Of a DNA stretch of 64,000 nucleotides, positions 62,003-64,000 are shown piece after piece. Under the pieces are notes generated by a model. It was not told the origin of the DNA. It did not search any database and saw only the letters and a program-made list of their open reading frames with translations. Position 1 is the stretch's first letter. Every line of letters starts with the position of its first letter. A program made the translations under genes and the position numbers. Origin of the DNA: Candidatus Obscuribacter sp. (GTDB taxonomy: Bacteria; Cyanobacteriota; Vampirovibrionia; Obscuribacterales; Obscuribacteraceae); assembly GCA_016718315.1 (NCBI GenBank), contig JADKDV010000001.1, positions 868,001-932,000 on the forward strand. Direction: 5' to 3'.

Positions 62003-63472
62003 TCAACTACAATTTGGGCCAGGCTCGGTGGTGGACAACAAAGTCAACGTGTTGTCTTTGCCAACAATGCTGGTGCCCTCAGTTGTACTGCAAGCAGTGG
62101 CATCAGCAGCAGCCACGCACTCACCAGGAGGCGGCACTTTGCCTGCCTTAATTTCATCCATAATATTGCGAGCAGTTTGACGGATAGTAAACTCAGGAAA
62201 CTGCTGAGTTACTTCTTTGCCCTTAAGTATGGTGCTAGTGCCATCTTTGGCATTATGTACTTCGACGTGCTCATTGTCGTACTTGGTGATCACATCACCA
62301 TTTGGCTTGGTCACCTTCTCGGAGCCATCAGCAAAGCGCTCAAGAGTGGAGCCACCTTCTTTTTCGATTTTGGTGTATCCGTTGTCACGGTTTTTGGAGA
62401 TAGTCAGACCATCTGGTGTCTTGATGACATGACTGTCTTTATTGATTAAGTGAGTGCTATCGGCTGTATTAGCCATGACCTCTTTGAGCTCACCAGTACC
62501 AACATCAGATTTACTAGTGATGGTGATGTCTTTATTGGTTTTAGCTTTGGCCAGAGTCTGCTCTGTGGTATCACCCACTGTATCAAGAGCATCGCTAGCA
62601 GTCTTGCTAAATACTTCGCGGTAGGCTGACTGAATAGTTTTGATTCCACCTTCTACTATGCTAGTAGCACCATCAAAGGCTTTGGACCACCATGGTTTAT
62701 TGGGGTCATCGGCAGGTTTGTCGCTGTTTTTAGCAGCTTTAGCAGCATCTGTCACATCGCCAGGCTGGACTGGTTGGCCAGGGACTGGAGCATCGGCAGC
62801 GGCTACTGGTTTTTCGGTACCAGGAGCTTCTGGCTTACCCTCTGCATTAGCTGGCTTGGCCGCAGGCACTTCTAATTTGACTGGATTCATCCGGGCATCT
62901 CCGAGATTACCAGTCAAAATCAAATCATTAGCTCCGAACAACTGCTTGCCAGGTGTCATATCTAAATTGTTGCCACCGAACAATAGCTCTTTGGCAGGCA
63001 TAGCAAAGCCAAACACGCCTTTGCCTTTAGTCTCACTATGTGCCTTCTTCCACTCTTCGATACGTAATTCGGTTACTTTGGCACTGAGATGAGCAGAGTC
63101 GGAGACTTCATGTTCGTCGTCGTGATCTTTGCCATCTTTTTGATGTTTTTGCTCTTTGGCTTCTTTATTTTCTTTACCGTCTTCAGCCTTAGCAGCTTCG
63201 GTTTTGGTGCCTTCAGGCTTAGTACCGTCGGTCTTGTCGCCAGTGCCCTCTACCTTAGTACCCGGAGTAGCTGGAGCATCGGTCTTGCCAGCCTCTGTCG
63301 ACTTAGGAGTGCTAGCATCTGTGGTCTTGGGCAAGGTAGCAGTACTAGCCTCGGCAGCCAGCTTATTGGCAGCGCCTTCCGCTACTTTTGCTGGATCTTC
63401 CTGGACAGCATCGGTTGCCGCCTTTTTAGGGACGTCCTTAGCATTATCTGTATTGGGGGTCGTACCGCTCAT
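62003..63472 (-). CDS. N-terminal part of a frameshifted low-complexity protein
   Basis: 489 residues, very rich in Ala, Lys, Asp, Thr and Pro, without a signal peptide. Residues about 300-440 contain imperfect beta repeats (G-L-T-I-S-K-x-x-D-N-G-Y, F-A-D-G-S-E-K-V-T, D-V-I-T-K-Y-D-N-E, V-H-N-A-K-D-G-T). The sequence changes at residues 480-489 to E-P-G-P-N-C-S and stops, while the +1 frame continues sensibly into 60988-61977. A ribosome site AGGAG lies 12 bases before the ATG. No family is known. The joined product would be about 830 residues. Confidence 0.65.
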   Translation of the reverse strand: MSGTTPNTDNAKDVPKKAATDAVQEDPAKVAEGAANKLAAEASTATLPKTTDASTPKSTEAGKTDAPATPGTKVEGTGDKTDGTKPEGTKTEAAKAEDGKENKEAKEQKHQKDGKDHDDEHEVSDSAHLSAKVTELRIEEWKKAHSETKGKGVFGFAMPAKELLFGGNNLDMTPGKQLFGANDLILTGNLGDARMNPVKLEVPAAKPANAEGKPEAPGTEKPVAAADAPVPGQPVQPGDVTDAAKAAKNSDKPADDPNKPWWSKAFDGATSIVEGGIKTIQSAYREVFSKTASDALDTVGDTTEQTLAKAKTNKDITITSKSDVGTGELKEVMANTADSTHLINKDSHVIKTPDGLTISKNRDNGYTKIEKEGGSTLERFADGSEKVTKPNGDVITKYDNEHVEVHNAKDGTSTILKGKEVTQQFPEFTIRQTARNIMDEIKAGKVPPPGECVAAADATACSTTEGTSIVGKDNTLTLLSTTEPGPNCS

Positions 63473-63742
63473 TAAGCCGTCATCTCCTGATACCGCCTGT
63501 CCGTTTAATAATTGTGGGAGGACAAAAGGGTTCGGGGAAGGGAAAACTAGTAATGTCTGATATTCTGGGGCTTGAGAGCCCTCTTGTCAACAAAATTTCA
63601 TAAAGTTCTTTCGTAGAATTCCCATACTTACAACTACATCTATCTATATGCCCCACAGGTAAGGACAAGTTGACCAAGACAATTCACTTGCAAGGTTATA
63701 AAATCTAAGCAAGACTTACTAAACACTCTAAGAGGATCTTCG

Positions 63743-64000
63743 ATGGTAGCCAATAAGAGGCTTTCGCTCTTAATTACGACAAGCACTCTTGGCCTATCCC
63801 TTATATTCTGCCTGTCGGGATGTCAGACCATCAAAATTGGTGGCAAGGCTAACCCTGGACAGACCGGTCAAACCAGCTCAGGCAATGCCGACGTGAGCGG
63901 ACCATGGCAGATTAGTTTTGAAGTAAACAAAGAGCCGATGAGTGCTCATATCAATTTGCAGCAATCTGGCAATTCCTTTCAGGGTACTGGCACAGACGAC
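63743..64000 (+). CDS. Lipoprotein, partial at the window end
   Basis: The first 86 codons of a gene running off the window. The ATG at 63743 follows AAGAGGA by seven bases. The signal peptide is lipoprotein-type: basic start (N-K-R), hydrophobic core about 7-25, lipobox L-S-G-C with Cys at residue 27. The mature part seen so far is Gly/Gln/Ser-rich and then V-S-G-P-W-Q-I-S-F-E, a strand typical of beta-rich secreted proteins. The 3' end and family cannot be judged. It is divergent from the low-complexity gene across a 270-base gap with no other recognisable feature. Confidence 0.75.
   Translation, partial: MVANKRLSLLITTSTLGLSLIFCLSGCQTIKIGGKANPGQTGQTSSGNADVSGPWQISFEVNKEPMSAHINLQQSGNSFQGTGTDD

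Noticed and set aside
63670..63702. TTGACC and TATAAA ahead of the last lipoprotein gene
   Set aside because: Spacing of 21 bases is too long for a normal sigma70 promoter.

Overview
The window reads as chromosomal DNA of a free-living, heterotrophic relative of the cyanobacteria, most likely a Melainabacteria/Vampirovibrionia member of the Obscuribacterales type. This placement is an inference. It rests on an IspH of about 400 residues with the N-terminal extension typical of cyanobacteria, an oxygen-dependent haem branch (HemE plus a HemY-type oxidase), many secreted or membrane-anchored TPR proteins, HTTM proteins, and frequent TTG/GTG starts. No rRNA, tRNA, CRISPR array, insertion sequence, prophage or plasmid function was seen, and no gene-free stretch exceeds 300 bases.

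Layout. 0.1-5.5 kb: an MFS-like membrane protein, a lipoprotein, a first HTTM module (membrane-anchored companion plus HTTM protein, with a TPR protein converging on it) and a secreted TPR protein. 5.5-11.6 kb: a Tad-like surface locus with a TadE-like protein, a TadG-like protein carrying a split von Willebrand A domain, and a TadE-like membrane stub fused to about 600 residues of Gly-Pro-X collagen repeat. 11.7-16.3 kb: a second HTTM module (two divergent companions, an HTTM-DCC fusion and a TPR protein) plus the first of three His-rich membrane paralogues. 16.4-22.7 kb: two receiver-Ser/Thr-kinase fusions flanking a hybrid histidine kinase. 22.7-27.8 kb: an operon of two GT-C-like membrane proteins, a TPR/degenerate aspartyl-protease protein and a small protein. 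28-30.3 kb: two more His-rich membrane paralogues.

30.4-37.6 kb holds a tightly overlapping seven-gene minus-strand operon: alpha/beta hydrolase with a Cys nucleophile, enolase-superfamily enzyme, GH3 acyl-adenylase, an SDR broken by a frameshift, Mpo1-like protein and two further SDRs. It resembles an unnamed lipid or acyl-amide biosynthetic pathway. A haem-oxygenase-like diiron candidate, a LolA-like protein, an ICMT-like methyltransferase and an SRPBCC protein run divergently from it (37.7-40.5 kb). 40.6-49.7 kb is mostly housekeeping: Ppx/GppA phosphatase, HemG, HemE, a frameshifted TrxB-like reductase and IspH, with small membrane or secreted proteins. 49.9-60.7 kb holds a giant Pro-rich protein, a tail-anchored receiver-like protein with three KWG(D/N)LD motifs, a pterin dehydratase, an HtrA-like protease, a Cys-cluster protein, and a secreted caspase-TPR protein. 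60.7-64 kb holds a small protein, a frameshifted low-complexity protein and the start of a lipoprotein.

Three genes look broken by 1-2 base indels (about 33.09, 47.33 and 62.03 kb). These may be assembly errors rather than true pseudogenes. The strongest candidates for undescribed biology are the GH3/enolase/SDR cluster, the duplicated HTTM module, the collagen-tailed Tad-like protein, the receiver-Ser/Thr-kinase system and the His-rich membrane paralogues.
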